DNA from: Fallopia convolvulus
Taxonomy: Eukaryota > Streptophyta > Magnoliopsida > Caryophyllales > Polygonaceae
Assembly: GCA_964016875.1 (NCBI GenBank)
Contig: OZ024733.1
Span: forward strand, 2,461,484 to 2,525,483
Direction of reading: 5' to 3'
DNA: 64,000 nucleotides
Shown here: piece by piece, positions 32,596 to 45,459 of the stretch
Position numbering within the stretch: position 1 is the stretch's first letter
How the letters are laid out: every line of letters begins with the position of its first letter
Translations under genes and position numbers: made by a program
The notes under the pieces: model-generated
Told to the model about the DNA's origin: nothing
What the model saw: only the letters and a program-made list of their open reading frames with translations
The model's database searches: none

Positions 32596-33433
32596 TGTTG
32601 GATCATATTGTGTTAGTAACAAGGAAGGGAACTAACAATGTTCCCTAGGTAGCGGAAATAAACGTAAATAGGAACAATGTATTTAAAGAGGAAAACTTTC
32701 TGCCTGACCAACAAGTCGTAGAAAGAAAAACCTATACCCTTGAGACTCCTTCTCAGATGATTTCAATAAAAAACACTTTATATTAAGTTTCAACGATTAC
32801 ACGGCAAGTCAAGTTCTCTAGTAACTAAGGCACCCACCAAAGTTCAACCAACTAGACTTCTTCTACTCTAAACGTAAACCTAAACAAAAGTGAACTACAG
32901 ACCTGAGTACTCACACCAATGTCGATTCTTCACCAGAAAAAGCCACACGAACTCGAACACTTGGAAAGCTCTCTCTTCACGTTCGTCGTTAACCACACTT
33001 AAACCTTAGCTAAACCTAGCCTTTTATAGAGCAACTACCAAATTTGATCTCAATCACAATTCTTGCCTAATTGTGTATATATTCAACTCGGTAGATCCCA
33101 CAAAAATAGGATCAAGTAGATAAATGTTTATTCTAATCCTCAATCAATCACATTCTTTCCATAACTAATTAATCTCGGATTTCTTAGATAAGATCTTTCT
33201 TATTTGATCTTATCTCTTCCTTGATCTTCTCACAAACAACCGAACAAAGCTGTTAAATCTTCGTAGTCGATCGTTCATAAGAAATCTGGCAACTTGCCAT
33301 AAATAGAAAGTCGTGTATCCTTCGAGATAGCCTTTCGAGATCATCACTCTTTCCCTCCATTGTCCCTCACAATGTTCCTTCACTCTTGACGATGTACATG
33401 TTTTCTTGAAATGCTAACATGGAGAAACATATT
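32596..33433 (-). repeat. 5' LTR of copia A, main part
   Basis: On the minus strand it ends GATCCAACA at 32596, before the primer site and gag. It is interrupted at 33433 by gypsy G3; the start of the LTR continues at 46764-46826. Together they give a 0.9-kb LTR with TGTTGG...CCAACA ends. Confidence 0.7.
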
Positions 33434-34341
33434 TGATGCGTCCCTCGTATGGGATGCAACGGATCGACTCGGTGTTTGAGTATTGGGTCTCGAATGTACG
33501 CAACTGAAGACTTGTAAGACTCGAAACAATGTTGGATTGTTCGAACCTTGTTGAAATCACGAGAACAATTGTATGCAAAATCACGAGAGCTTTGATTGTA
33601 GTAGTGGCGGCGCAAGCACAAAGGGAAAATAAGGAGCATAACCTCAACTTTAATTAACCCTAAAATGTGCGCTGAATTGAAAACAAGCAATAAACCCCCC
33701 TTATATAGAGGCGGCACAAGCAAAACCTAGAAGAAAACCCTAAAACTTGCGGCACGCCTAGGGCTAGTACGCAGACTAGGCCCAACGACGTGAGTTCAAA
33801 AGCCATCGGCACAAGGCCCATTAAAAGCTTACTAAAATCATAAAACTACTAATAGTAATGTTCTAAAGTGGAAAACATGCAATAAATACTATAAAAGGGA
33901 TAGGTCGTCCGTGACCGTGCTCGCAGTGTCGCGACTAGGCTGGCGCGGCGCTGGCGAGGTCAAGACACGGCGCTGGCGAGGCTGGCGAGGCGTCACGGCG
34001 CTGGCATGGCCATTGGCGAAGACGTTGGCGCGGACGCTGGTGCGTGGGTCACGAGAACCTCAAGTTGTGATCCATGGCACGGTGCTAGGCTTGAGTCCGA
34101 TGGTGCCAAGGTGTTGGAGGTTGGCATCGTTGGCTCAAGTTGAGGTTCCTCGACGCCGAGGACGCACAAGGATGTGTGTGTCGGTGCGGCGAGGGACGCG
34201 TTGTGACCTGCGGTGAGGCACGCCACGAGTGACTGTGTCGCGGTCTGGATTGCTCGAGTCCTGGCACGTGTGACGGGGCCATCCGAGTGAAGTGTGAATG
34301 TGTCGTCCTCCTGGCTAGCATCCAAGATGGGGGTCGCATCA
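33434..34341 (-). repeat. 3' LTR of G3
   Basis: 908 bp; on the minus strand it begins TGATGCGACCCCC at 34341 and ends GGGACGCATCA at 33434. It is preceded on the minus strand by the purine tract AAGTGGAGGGGG (34342-34353). Confidence 0.93.
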
Positions 34342-37300
34342 CCCCCTCCACTTGGTTGGGAAATGTCCCCGTTTCCTCATATGCAGGCTCGATGTAGGGA
34401 GAGAGTTCAGCAACATTGAAAGTAGAGTGCACCGAGTACTTGCCTGGGAGGTCGATCGTATAAGCATTGTCCCCAATCCGCTCCAAGACTTTGAAAGGGC
34501 CGTCTCCTCTTTGATGAAGCTTTGTCTTCCTAGCGTCCGTAAAATGGTCCTTGCGAAGATGCAAACACACGAGATCCCCGGGGTTGAAAACTCGTTTTCG
34601 ACCCTTGTTATGATGCGCCTCGTACTAGGCTGCCCGACGCTCCAATTGTAGCTTCGTTCGCTTATGCAATTTGCGTATGGCATCGGCGCGGTTGGTTGCG
34701 TCGATGTGCTCTCCATTCTTCAAGGTTCGAGGGACGAGATCCATCGGGGAGTGCGGGTTGAGGCCGTAGACGATCTCAAAGGGTGTCTTCTTTGTCGCCG
34801 AGTGTTTGGACCTGTTATATGCAAACTCAACAAAGGGTATTAGATCCTCCCACCAGCGTGGGTTATGTTTGAGCACCGTCCGAAGAAGGGTGCCCAAGGT
34901 CCGATTGGTCACCTTAGTCTGACCATCGGTTTGGGGATGATAAGATGTAGAAAACAGTAATTGCGCCCCTAGCTTTCCCCAAAGCGTTCTCCAAAAATGA
35001 CTACAAAATTTTGTGTCTCGATCACTAACAATAGTGCGAGGCACACCATGAAGCTTCACGACATGCTCAAAAAACAAGTTCGCGATTTCAGTCGCATTGT
35101 TGTTTCCTTTGCATGGCACGAAGTGAGCCATCTTGGAGAAGCGGTCCACAATCACGAAGATCGAATCTTTACCGTGCCTTGTCGTTGGAAGGCCCGTGAT
35201 AAAATCCATGGAGAGATCTTCCCACGGGGTATCCGGAATAGGCAAGGGCGTGTAGAGGCCATGAGGTTGGGACCTCGATTTAGCAGTTTGGCATTGCACG
35301 CAACCGCGACAATACTTGTGAACATCGGTAGCCATATATGGCCAAAAAAAGTGTTCACAGAGTGCTGCTAGGGTCTTGGCTATGCCAAAATGGCCTCGGC
35401 CGTCATGAGCTTCTTTGAGCAATAGATGCCTCACAGACGAGGTCGGAATGCAAAGCTTTCCGGCTCGGTAGAGGTATCCATTGTCCAAAAAATAGGACTC
35501 ATGGATTCGACTTTGCTCGAGGTTCTCCATGATCGGTTTAAAAAATTGATCATGCATATATAACTCCTTAATCAAGGAGAACCCGAGCAAATTGGCCTGA
35601 AGTTGAGTCAAAAGGACATACCTTCGCGAGAGAGCGTCTGCCACGACGTTCTCCTTACCTTTTTGGTGGGCGATGATGTACGGAAATGTTTCCATAAACT
35701 CCACCCATCGTGCATGGCGTCTATTGAGAGTCGTTTGACTCTTGAGATACGCTAAGGTGGCGTGGTCCGTGTGAATCACGAATTCGCTAGGCCAAAGGTA
35801 ATGTTGCCATGTCAAAACCCGAATAAGCGCGTACAACTCCTTGTCGTACGTCGGGTAATTTAAAGTAGCCCCCGTAAGGTTTTCACTAAAGTATGCAATG
35901 GGGCGTCTATCTTGAAGGAGTACGCCGCCTATGCCATAGTCAAAGGCGTCGCACTCGACCTCGAAGTGCTTAGTAAAGACTGGCAATTGTAAGACCGGAG
36001 CGCTACACAAAGCTGATTTCAAGGCCTGAAAGGCGGCCTCATGATTCGGCATCCACTTGATTGTGGTTGCCTTCTTGGAGAGATTATGGAGTGGCCCGAC
36101 TATAGAACTAAAGTCCTTGACGAAAAGCCGATAGAACCCTGCGAGCCCTAAGAAGGAACGAACCATCGTCGGGGTCGTAGGGGTGGGCCACTCACGGATG
36201 GCGCGGATCTTGTCGTCATCCACTTTAAGCCCATCCTTGGACACGACGAAACCAAGAAAGTTCATCGTGTCCGTTCAAAACGAACACTTCTCTAAATTTA
36301 CAAACAAAGAATGCTCGCGAAGGCAATCTAACACCAACCTAAGGTGCCTCGTGTGTGACTCTAAATCCTTAGAAAAAACCAAAATGTCGTCAAAATATAC
36401 GACGACAAAACGTCCTAAAATTTTTCTAAAAATAAAATTCATTAACCGCATAAAAGTACTAGGGGCGTCTGTCAAGCCAAAAGGCATGACAAGCCATTCG
36501 TACAAACCATGCTTGGTTTTGAATGCGATCTTCCACTCGTCGCCCTCATGCATACGGATTTGGTGGTATCCGCTCCTTAGATCAATCTTCAAAAATAGAG
36601 AGACGCCGTGGAGTTCATCAAGCATGTCGTCGAGCCTTGGAATGGGGTGCCTGTACTTCATTGTAATTTGATTAATGGCCCTGTAGTCGACGCACATACG
36701 CCACGAGCCATCTTTCTTCGGCACAAGGATCACCGGCACGGCGCAAGGGCTCAAAGACTCTCGGACAAAGCCCTTGTTCAAAAGCTCTTGAACCTGTCGT
36801 TGAAGCTCCTCGATTTCCCTTGGTGACGTCCTATAGGCTGCTCGATTCGGAAGGGATGCGCCTGGCATGAGCTCAATATTGTGCTTGATCCCACGGATTG
36901 GCGGCAAACCCTTCGGAAGCTCGTCCGGCATGACGTCTTCGGATTCCTTCAAAAGAGAAACAATACAAGACGGAAGTGAAGATTCCACAGATTTAGAAAT
37001 AGCAAGTAAAGGATAAAGAATGAAACAAGAAAGACTCCCCTGAATGGATTTGGCAATGTCTCGACGTCGGGCCAAAAGGAGACGATCCTGACACGTTCCA
37101 AGCAACGGAGGCTCGGCGTCTTCACTTATTTTTGCAGATTCTGGGGCGCCTTTGTGATATGTTATAGCTCTAGGCGCCTTTGTGATATGTTGTAGCTCTT
37201 GGAATTGGAGGGTTAATGGCTTTCGAAACGCCGGTGAATTCGTCCCTGAGCTCCTGGTAGCCCAATTTTCGCGTTGCAACGGCGTGGTGCGCGACGCTTG

Positions 37301-38619
37301 GAGTCACCGGCGGCGGTCCTTTGCTCAAATGCTTCTCCACTGGGTGTTTTTGCTTCAAATCTGTTGGAAACTCTATTTTAGAGGCTTTTCCACCAGAAAC
37401 GTCGAGAGAACTTGCAGAAAGCTGTTGGAGTCCTTGTTTGGTGAAATCCGCGGCGTTTGGCGCGTTGTCAACGCCACACGATAGAAATTGTCGCCCCGGC
37501 TCCAATTTTTGTCGGCGTTGTTCATCTTGAACATCTACACTGTTTTGAGGTGGTTTGGCACCAGAAACGCTGCTGGAATCTGCATTTGTCGCTGGAGACG
37601 CCGAAGGCGTCGTTCTCGACGCGGTGGTGCCGCTTTCGCTAGCCTTTTGCCTTTGCCTCTTGGCTTCATCCTGTAGAGCTTCACTAGGCGACATTGGTAA
37701 GAGGGTCACGCGCTTCCCGTGGTAATTGAACATGTAAGTGTTCAAATACCCGTCGTGAAGCACGCGGCGATCGTATTGCCATGGGCGCCCCAACAAAAGT
37801 TGTGTGGCGTCCATTGGCGTTACATCACAAAGAATGGAATCAGAATATGCACCAATAGAAAACGAAAAGATAACTTGCCTGTCAACCTAGTCACCTCCGT
37901 CGTTGGAGATCCATTGAAGTTTGAATGGCTGCGGATGTGGCGTCGTGGGCAAGTTGAAGTGATCCACCACTTTCTTAGACAAAAAATTAGCACAACTCCC
38001 CGAGTCTATGATTATGCTTAAGGACACGTTTTTGACCAAACAACGGGTGTGGAAAAGTTGTTCCCGTTGTTCGGTTTTAGGTGCCTCTCGCATACTCAAT
38101 GCGCGGCGAGTCACAAGTTGGAGTTTGGATACGCCGATTGCATCGGAGGGGTCACATTCCAACTCGGTGGAGCCTTCACTTGGTGCTTCAACTTCCTCTT
38201 CATCTTGGCTTTCATATGGCTCCCCTTGAGCCGTAAACAACACTTTCTTTTGATTGGGACAATTCCTCATAATATGGCCACGGCCTCCGCATTTGTAACA
38301 CGCCATGTCACAGGCATGATCGGCACTCGGCTCGGCGTTGCGTGGCGCGGCTGGCGCTTTGGAAGGCGCAGCTTCGGTCTTCGCTTTGGAACCTGTCGTA
38401 GCACTTGGCAAAGAAGAAGAAACCCGATTAGTAGAAAAACCGGATTGATTAAGGTTAGAGGCATACCTTTCATTCGACCAACCAAACTTGGCTCGCATTT
38501 CTTGCTTATGGATTTGCATGGCGGTGTGAACCAAGTTATTTAGATCCTTGATTGGCAAAATCTCGAGCCGATCTTGGATGGACTGCCTCAATCCCGAAAT
38601 GAACCTCGTTCTCATAACC
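34342..38619 (-). pseudogene. G3 gag C-terminus, protease, RT, RNase H, integrase, disrupted
   Basis: Minus-strand order: end of gag; CCHC knuckle CYKCGGRGHIMRNC (38259-38300); protease DSG (37998-38006); RT with YFDD (36386-36397); RNase H (VECDAFDYG); integrase HHCC region near 35300-35440, then MDFITGLP, VSDRDTKF and TDGQTKVTNR, where Lys replaces the catalytic Glu; GPF module near 34500. Breaks: TAG 37887-37889 (TGG in G2), a 28-bp tandem duplication at 37145-37200 that shifts the frame, TGA 36275-36277, and TAG 34625-34627. The copy is dead. Confidence 0.92.
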
Positions 38620-38624
38620 GAGGG

Positions 38625-39932
38625 TGACTCGGCTAAAATCGTTGTTGCCAAGATCAAAAATAAATAACCCTAAACTACTAACTAGTATAGCAAGTAAGCA
38701 AGGGGTCGAACCCAAGAGAATCGGGATTCTGACTAATCAGCGAAGAGCAAAGACAGGAGTTTTGGGAGTTCAAGCAAACAAACAAAACAAACAAATATTA
38801 TTGGGATTAAATCAATTGGAAGTAAGTAGAGTTCATTCAATCAATTCCACCTTTTTACTCATCCGATCATTGATTCATCCACTTTTCTATTAATTCCCTA
38901 GTTAATTCCAATCCTTATAAAAGATTTCCGCTTGTCCACGGTCCAAGCGAAACGATGATATGAACAAGAAAGCTTAATTCAAATCATACAAAATATTAAG
39001 GATAGAAGGATATTAATTCATGCAATCAAGCTACGAGTCTCATGCATAAAATAACAATCAAATACTCTTTCTCAATTCTAGTCCACGGTCCTAGAAAAGA
39101 GTTGTTTCAAGGATAAATAAGATTGCACAGACAACAATCAAACTAATCCAAACAATAGATCTAAGTCAATCAAACAAGTTGATCAGGCTTATCAAATCAA
39201 ACATAGATCATATAAATAAAGCCAATAGTTTTGATATTAACCAAGGGATAGAAAAGTTACCAGAATCTCACGAAATACATAAAAAGGTTTCTTTGATCAA
39301 ACAAACTCCAAAGGGAAATTAGTTCTCCATAATACTGAAATAAAAACCTAAAAGTAAAAGTATGCTAGAATTGTGTGTCTTAAAGTGAAAACGAAACTAA
39401 GCTTAAATAGTAGAAATAAGTCCGAAACCGTAAGATATAATAATACTAAAAAATAGAAAATAACAAAACAGAGGCGGCGCTGAAAATCCTCGATCCGCGA
39501 GCGCGGAAATAATCCGCGGGCGCGGATCCACTTGTACTCCTCGGCCACGGAATCCCCTCGATCCGCGAGCGCGGAATATTTCCGCGGGCGCGGATCATGT
39601 GTTTCAGCATTCTGGTGTCAATTTAGGAGGTAGTTTTGACCCACTTAGAGTTGGAATTTGAACTCTCCATAAAATGATGAATTGTAGCTCTTCGCGTTAG
39701 CTTTCCAATGATACCAAACTCAGCTTCATCCGATCACCGTAGCTCCCGGAATAAGCGTTACAAGAAAGTGGTGTCGAAACAACTCCAAATCAACACTTGT
39801 CTTCAAAACACTTGCAATTCTTCAAATCGTGTCTTTGGTCTTCATATTACAATTATGCTCAAAACTAACCTAAACACACTCAAGTCATACCTAAAATACA
39901 AGAGTTAACCTATACTAAAATATAGCTTATCA
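38625..39932 (-). repeat. 3' LTR of the Athila derivative
   Basis: 1308 bp. Four dyads TCCGCG(A/G)GCGCGGA at 39494, 39513, 39562 and 39581. The preceding purine tract on the minus strand is TATGGGGGAATT (39933-39944). Confidence 0.92.
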
Positions 39933-39944
39933 AATTCCCCCATA

Positions 39945-41390
39945 CTTAAACCTTGCTCGTCCTCGAGTAAGCTCAAAATAAATCTAACAATAAATCTTAT
40001 CAAGGTTTACAACATAGTACAAGGGAAGACAAAAATCACTCACATCACCAACCCGAACCCAAAATAGAGAAATAATGAGCAAAGACATGAAAGCTCAACA
40101 CACACACCTCACAGATACAAGATATAACACTCAAGCTCCAAAAAGTGTAGAGCAACCTAGGATCTACCCAACATCTAAAGTGTAATCCCCAGACCCCAAA
40201 GTAGAATATGATCCTAAACACTCTGATTTTACCACTCATTCTACTTAGACGCCCTTTCGGGTTTTCACCTAATCACTCTTTTCATTTTTCTTATGTGTGC
40301 TCACAAATACTCACATCTCTCATTAACCTCTTATTACCCCAGCATAATGCTGGTCCGGGTTACTTGCTTATTACCTGAGCCGCCCTTTCGGGTTTTCAAC
40401 TCATCCTAGGATTTTATATGCCTTTTTCTCTATTTTTAATGGCTTTTTTCATTTTTTTTCATTTTTCAAAATTTTCTCTATACAAAACATGGAACAAAAA
40501 TCCCATAAAAATAACGAAAAATAAACTGAAATGCAACTATCTAAGATAGGCGTAGTGAGTACTTCCTCCCCCATACTTAAATCCTTCATTGTCCTCAATG
40601 AAGTAAAGAGAGAAAGGAATTAAGCATAGAAGAGGAAAATCAGAAGACTCACATACGAAAGAAGATAAGGAAGAACTCTTCAAAGGCTTGGATGAATAGC
40701 TCGAAAATCTCCAGATGATCCGTCGTCAGGAAAAACTGTGGGCGCGGTGGCCATGCCGCGGGCGCGGGTGGTGCTCCGATTGTGAAAAAAATGGTTAGAG
40801 AACACGATCAACAAAACTGAACACGAACTCACAAACGAACTCTGAATCTCGCCTTAAGCATTAATGTAGTACGAGCCTTGAAAATGAAGATTCCCCCATA
40901 CTTGGGAATGACCATGGAACTAGACATGGAAAGATATAGAAAAGTGGATTGGTGGGTGATGATAGAATATGGAAGAACACTCCTTTTTTTCTCTCTTCTT
41001 TTTTTTTCCTAACTTATCTCGGGGGTTTCACCCGAAAACCTTTTATTTCAGGGGTTTCACCCGAAAACCTTTTATTTTTATTTAATTTATTTTTAATTTT
41101 TTTGAATAAAACGAAAATTAATTTTGTCAGGCCGATCCGCGGGCGCGGAAAAATTCCGACGGCACCGATCCGCCGCGGGCGCGGAAAAAATCCGGGGGCG
41201 CGGATGGAGTGGACTGGCTTCTTTTGATGGGAAAAATTGTACCTGCAAGTTAGCCCGACAAAACCAAAACAAAAACTAAAACTAAAACTAAACTAAAAAT
41301 TAAAAATGAAAGAAAAAGAAAAACTTACCTCGGGTTGCCTCCCGAGCAGCGCCTTTGTTTAACGTCGTTTGACCCGACGTCCTTATTGTC
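39945..41390 (-). other. Athila derivative 3' untranslated interior
   Basis: No open frame of known kind. Holds a 25-30-bp tandem repeat GGGGTTTCACCCGAAAACC (41020-41075), related GCCCTTTCGGGTTTTCACC words near 40250 and 40384, and dyad copies near 40754, 41136, 41173 and 41191. Confidence 0.6.
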
Positions 41391-42341
41391 TCAAGACTCG
41401 GACATCGTCAAAGCCCGAAGCAATCTGTCAAAATCCTGCGAACAACTCTCATGAAGGCAAATATAACACAATGATAACTTGAAACTAGATAATATAGCAT
41501 TCAGACACCGTTTCAGTATATCAAACCCACTAGAGAAATCAGGATTAGTAGGTTTAGGATAGAACCAGTTGAAAGGACGAGGTAGTTTATCAAAAGTTAT
41601 GATTTTTATCTCAACACTACCACCTTTAGAATTTAAGAAATCACTAGGTAAACTATCATGCTCAGGACCTTTTGCAGAAATATCAGGCAAACAGATATCA
41701 ATAGAGAGTAAGGAAGAAGAGGGAAGGATACAGGGATCATGATCGATCACAACAAAAGGCTCCACCGAAGGAGACATAGACATCTCCTTAGGTGGAAGGG
41801 CAATCTCCATATCATCATCTAGCTCCTTTTTCGAGTCATCAGGCTCATGGTCATCACTCCAGGAGTCGTCAAACTGAAGGAAATCTTCCTCCTCCATCAT
41901 CACATGACTATGATCATCCATCTCTTCATCCAATGAAGGGTCTCTGAGTGCCTCTGGAGAGGGTGGAACTGGCTCTTCAGGGAGATCTGTTGGTTCTTCA
42001 AGAATTTCCGTCTTGATGGCCAACACCTCCTCTAATTTTCTTTGTTCAGCAATTTGGTTCTCCAATTTCTACATCTCGATCTCGTTGGCTCGGATATAAC
42101 AAAAGAAATTCCATCGGTCAATGGGTTTCCAAACGGCGTATTTTGCATCGCTCTCGCGGTACATCCTTAGTTGGGAATCAAGAGTCATCCACATAAAGAT
42201 GTGATAGCAAGCATCATAAAGCCCTATGTGTAACCCCCAAACAGAGAGATCATGCAAGATTTCCTGGCACCTAGTGAAGTACTCATGAAAGGGTTCATCC
42301 TGCAACTGACAAAGACTAAACGTAGAAATTAGCATATACAA
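41391..42341 (-). pseudogene. gag-like ORF of the Athila derivative, one in-frame TAG
   Basis: From ATG at 42341 the frame reads a gag-like helical part (FSLCQLQDEPFHEYFTRCQ, as in Athila gag FxxxxGExxxxxWxRFxxLL regions), then TAG at 42066-42068, then continues in the same frame for 224 codons to 41391: an acidic Pro/Glu/Asp-rich stretch (EILEEPTDLPEEPVPPSPE) and a C-terminal part RPFNWFYPKPTNPDF. The single amber codon could be a mutation. Function beyond gag is not recognisable; protease and RT are absent. Confidence 0.65.
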
Positions 42342-42393
42342 GTGTAGACCGTAAGATAGGTCTACACAGATTTGGGGATTCTGGACGAACCGA

Positions 42394-42462
42394 TCCGCGG
42401 GCGCGGATAAATTCCGAGGGCGCGGATCGTCCGCGGGCGCGGAATTTATCCGAGGGCGCGGA
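42394..42462. repeat. Cluster of four CCGCG-NN-CGCGG dyads
   Basis: TCCGCGGGCGCGGA at 42394 and 42430, and variants TCCGAGGGCGCGGA at 42413 and 42449, in a regular 17-19-bp spacing between primer site and gag. Each unit is nearly self-complementary. Confidence 0.85.
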
Positions 42463-42501
42463 TCGTCAGAAACGCCGATTTATCATAAAATTAAAACCGA
42501 T

Positions 42502-42519
42502 TCCCCGGCAACGGCGCCA
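42502..42519 (-). other. Primer-binding site, tRNA-Asp (Athila derivative)
   Basis: The plus strand reads TCCCCGGCAACGGCGCCA, the 3' end of plant tRNA-Asp(GUC); the minus (element) strand is thus its perfect complement, five bases from the LTR. Confidence 0.92.
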
Positions 42520-42524
42520 AAATT

Positions 42525-43830
42525 TGACTCGGCTAAAATCGTTGTTGCCAAGATCAAAAATAAATAACCCTAAACTACTAACTAGTATAGCAAGTAAGCA
42601 AGGGGTCGAACCCAAGAGAATCGGGATTCTGACTAATCAGCGAAGAGCAAAGACAGGAGTTTTGGGAGTTCAAGCAAACAAACAAAACAAACAAATATTA
42701 TTGGGATTAAATCAATTGGAAGTAAGTAGAGTTCATTCAATCAATTCCACCTTTTTACTCATCCGATCATTGATTCATCCACTTTTCTATTAATTCCCTA
42801 GTTAATTCCAATCCTTATAAAAGATTTCCGCTTGTCCACGGTCCAAGCGAAACGATGATATGAACAAGAACGCTTAATTCAAATCATACAAAATATTAAG
42901 GATAGAAGGATATTAATTCATGCAATCAAGCTACGAGTCTCATGCATAAAATAACAATCAAATACTCTTTCTCAATTCTAGTCCACGGTCCTAGAAAAGA
43001 GTTGTTTCAAGGATAAATAAGATTGCACAGACAACAATCAAACTAATCCAAACAATAGATCTAAGTGAATCAAACAAGTTGATCAGGCTTATCAAATCAA
43101 ACATAGATCATATAAATAAAACCAATAGTTTTGATATTAACCAAGGGATAGAAAAGTTACCAGAATCTCACGAAATACATAAAAAGGTTTCTTTGATCAA
43201 GCAAACTCCAAAGGGAAATTAGTTCTCCATAATACTGAAATAAAAACCTAAAAGTAAAAGTATGCTAGAATTGTGTCTTAAAGTGAAAACGAAACTAAAC
43301 TTAAATAGTAGAAATAAGTCCGAAACCGTAAGATATAATAATACTAAAAAATAGAAAATAACGAAACAGAGGAGGCACTGAAAATCCTCGATCCGCGAGC
43401 GCGGAAATAATCCGCGGGCGCGGATCCACTTGTACTCCTCGGCCGCGGAATCCCCTCGATCCGCGAGCGCGGAATATTTCCGCGGGCGCGGATCCTGTGG
43501 TTCAGCATTCTGGTGTCAAATTCGGAGGTAGTTTTGACCCACTTAGAGTTGGAATTTGAACTCGCCGTAAAAAGATGAATTGTATCTCTTCGAGTTAGCT
43601 TTCCAATGATACCAAGTTCAGCTTCATCCGATCACCGTAGCTCCCGGAATAAGCTTTACAAGAAAGTGGTGTCGAAACAACTCCAAATCAACACTTGTCT
43701 TCAAAACTCTTGCAATTCTTCAAATCGTGTCTTCGGTCTTCATATTACAATTATGCTCAAAACTAACCTAAACACACTCAAATCATACCTAAAATACAAG
43801 AGTTAACCTATACTAAAATATAGCTTATCA
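42525..43830 (-). repeat. 5' LTR of the Athila derivative
   Basis: 1306 bp; dyads at 43392, 43411, 43460 and 43479, at the same relative places as in the other LTR. Confidence 0.92.
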
Positions 43831-45188
43831 GAGGGGGAGACACTCATGCCAGCCTTGAAGAACATGTCTTCGAGTTTGGCAAAGTACTCCTCCGGCGTCA
43901 TGGAACCTTGCTTGATGTGCATGATCTCGATGTGCATCTTGTCTTTGTAGTCAGCCGGGATGTACCTTTTCTTCAAAAGATAAACTAGTTGATGCCACTC
44001 TCGAATAAGGGGTTTGCCTTTCCAAGTCCTTTCGGACTCGAATCAGTTCCACCATGTCCGAGCCGCACCATGGAAATGCAAGGTCACAACTTCGACCTTC
44101 TCATCGTCTTCATACCCTAAATGACGGAGCGTGTGCTCCGTTCCCTGCAACCACTCGATAAACACATCAGGATCATAAGTACCGTAAAAGGGTTCGAACT
44201 TTACCTTGATGTCACGACGGTTGTGGCGTGGATCTCGAGCTTCTCGACGATCGTTGTCGTGTCGTGGGCTGCGGTGTCGAGGCGAGCGTACGGGCCGATC
44301 GCGCCGGTGCCGAGGCAGGCCTCGATGCGGATCGTCGTCTCCATCGTCAGGATCGTCACCATCATCGGGTCTTCGAGGATGCCGTGCGTCGCGGTCCCTG
44401 TCGCGCCGTCCCTTCGAGCTAGCCTTGCGTCCCGAGCCATAGACTCGATCATACTCCCTTCGGTTCTTGGCTAGGCGCGGCGGTGGGATCCAATCTGAAG
44501 GCCGATTGTCTAATTCTTCCGAATCCTGCACATTTGGATGCTCAAAAGACGACTCGTTAGAATAATCATTGAATTCCTCATAGTTATCTTCAAAATCTGT
44601 AAATGGACTTCGAGCACTTTGATGCTCGAGGTCATCCTCAACTCTATATGCGTCGGCGTCGTAATACTTCGCCCCGTGCTTCCGCTTTGGGGTTTCGTAA
44701 ACATACGCCGGCTGCTTATGCTTTTTTCTTTTCTTTTTGGGATCCCCACTCGTGTGTTGGCGTCTATACTCCTCGGAGTCATACTCCTCATCAGAATATA
44801 TGTCGTACACTTGAGTGTCCCGATAATCTCGCGCCATTTGATAGCGATCCGTGGTTCGGGGACCACCATCGTGCTTATCATAGTGGCGACTTTCTTTGAT
44901 CGACTCCATCCGGTTAATTGTACCGAATTGAGACGAAGGCTGAGCATGTTGCTTCCCCTTGGCACGAGCCTTGGCGACGTCGTCAGCGGACACCCCCGGG
45001 TTAGCGTGGATCTCCGATGCTAAGATCTTTTCGAGCTCTTGAATGCGCACCATGGCTTCGGGAGAAAAGCTTTGGTTGGCGGGCTGCGATGTCGGTTTAG
45101 TGTTGTTGTTGTCATCGTTGCCTGACTCCGAGACGGTACCTATTGTCACACCAGTCATCGCAGTAAGAAGTTCACAAGCAAAAGACAA
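43831..45188 (-). pseudogene. G3 gag, N-terminal part, with TGA stop
   Basis: ATG at 45188 (MSFACELLTAMTGVTIG). A charged, low-complexity region contains DWIPPPRLAKNRREYDR and many Arg/Asp repeats (HPRRPDDGDDPDDGDDD), followed by the gag core KVKFEPFYGTYDPDVF from about 44210. The TGA at 44043-44045 replaces CGA in WWNRFE of G1/G2. Similarity continues past it to the Athila insertion at 43831 and resumes at 38619. Confidence 0.9.
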
Positions 45189-45400
45189 CGAGTTTACTGT
45201 TCGCTTAAGTCAACCCGACCCTTTATGTTCAAACCACACGAACAAGGATTGGCTAGGCTAAGGTCACTCAACTCGATCTACCAATCAAGGCTACGAAAAC
45301 AAAAATGTATGCAAAGCAAGAAACAAATTTAGGCAAGTCAAAACCGAAAACCACAAGCATTGGAATAGCGATTAAGGTTGCCGAGATTTTAGAACCACAA

Positions 45401-45443
45401 GTTGGATCGATCTTGCCTTATTTTGGCTTGTGATCGTCCAAAC
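45401..45443 (-). other. Leader stem-loop 1 of G3
   Basis: Arms GTTGGATCGATC and GATCGTCCAAAC pair over about 10-11 bp with two bulges; the loop is TTGCCTTATTTTGGCTTGT. The loop core is shared with G1 hairpins while the stem is different. Confidence 0.6.
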
Positions 45444-45459
45444 ATATTTTTTTAAACAA

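Larger units (their letters stand above)
38625..43830 (-). mobile_element. Athila-type non-autonomous LTR element inserted in G3 gag
   Basis: 5206 bp flanked by GAGGG (38620-38624 and 43831-43835). LTRs 38625-39932 and 42525-43830 (1308 and 1306 bp) begin, on the minus strand, TGATAAGC and end GAGTCA. The primer site is complementary to tRNA-Asp, the usual primer of plant Athila elements. The 2.6-kb interior holds only a gag-like frame; no pol. LTRs differ by about 2%. Clusters of a CCGCG-NN-CGCGG dyad occur in LTRs and interior. Confidence 0.92.

Noticed and set aside
42502..42519. tRNA-Asp gene
   Set aside because: Only the last 18 bases of the tRNA are present, beside an LTR end: it is a primer-binding site.
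38625..43830. Segmental duplication of a host locus (two 1.3-kb identical blocks)
   Set aside because: TG..CA ends, a tRNA-Asp primer site and GAGGG target duplications show the blocks are LTRs.
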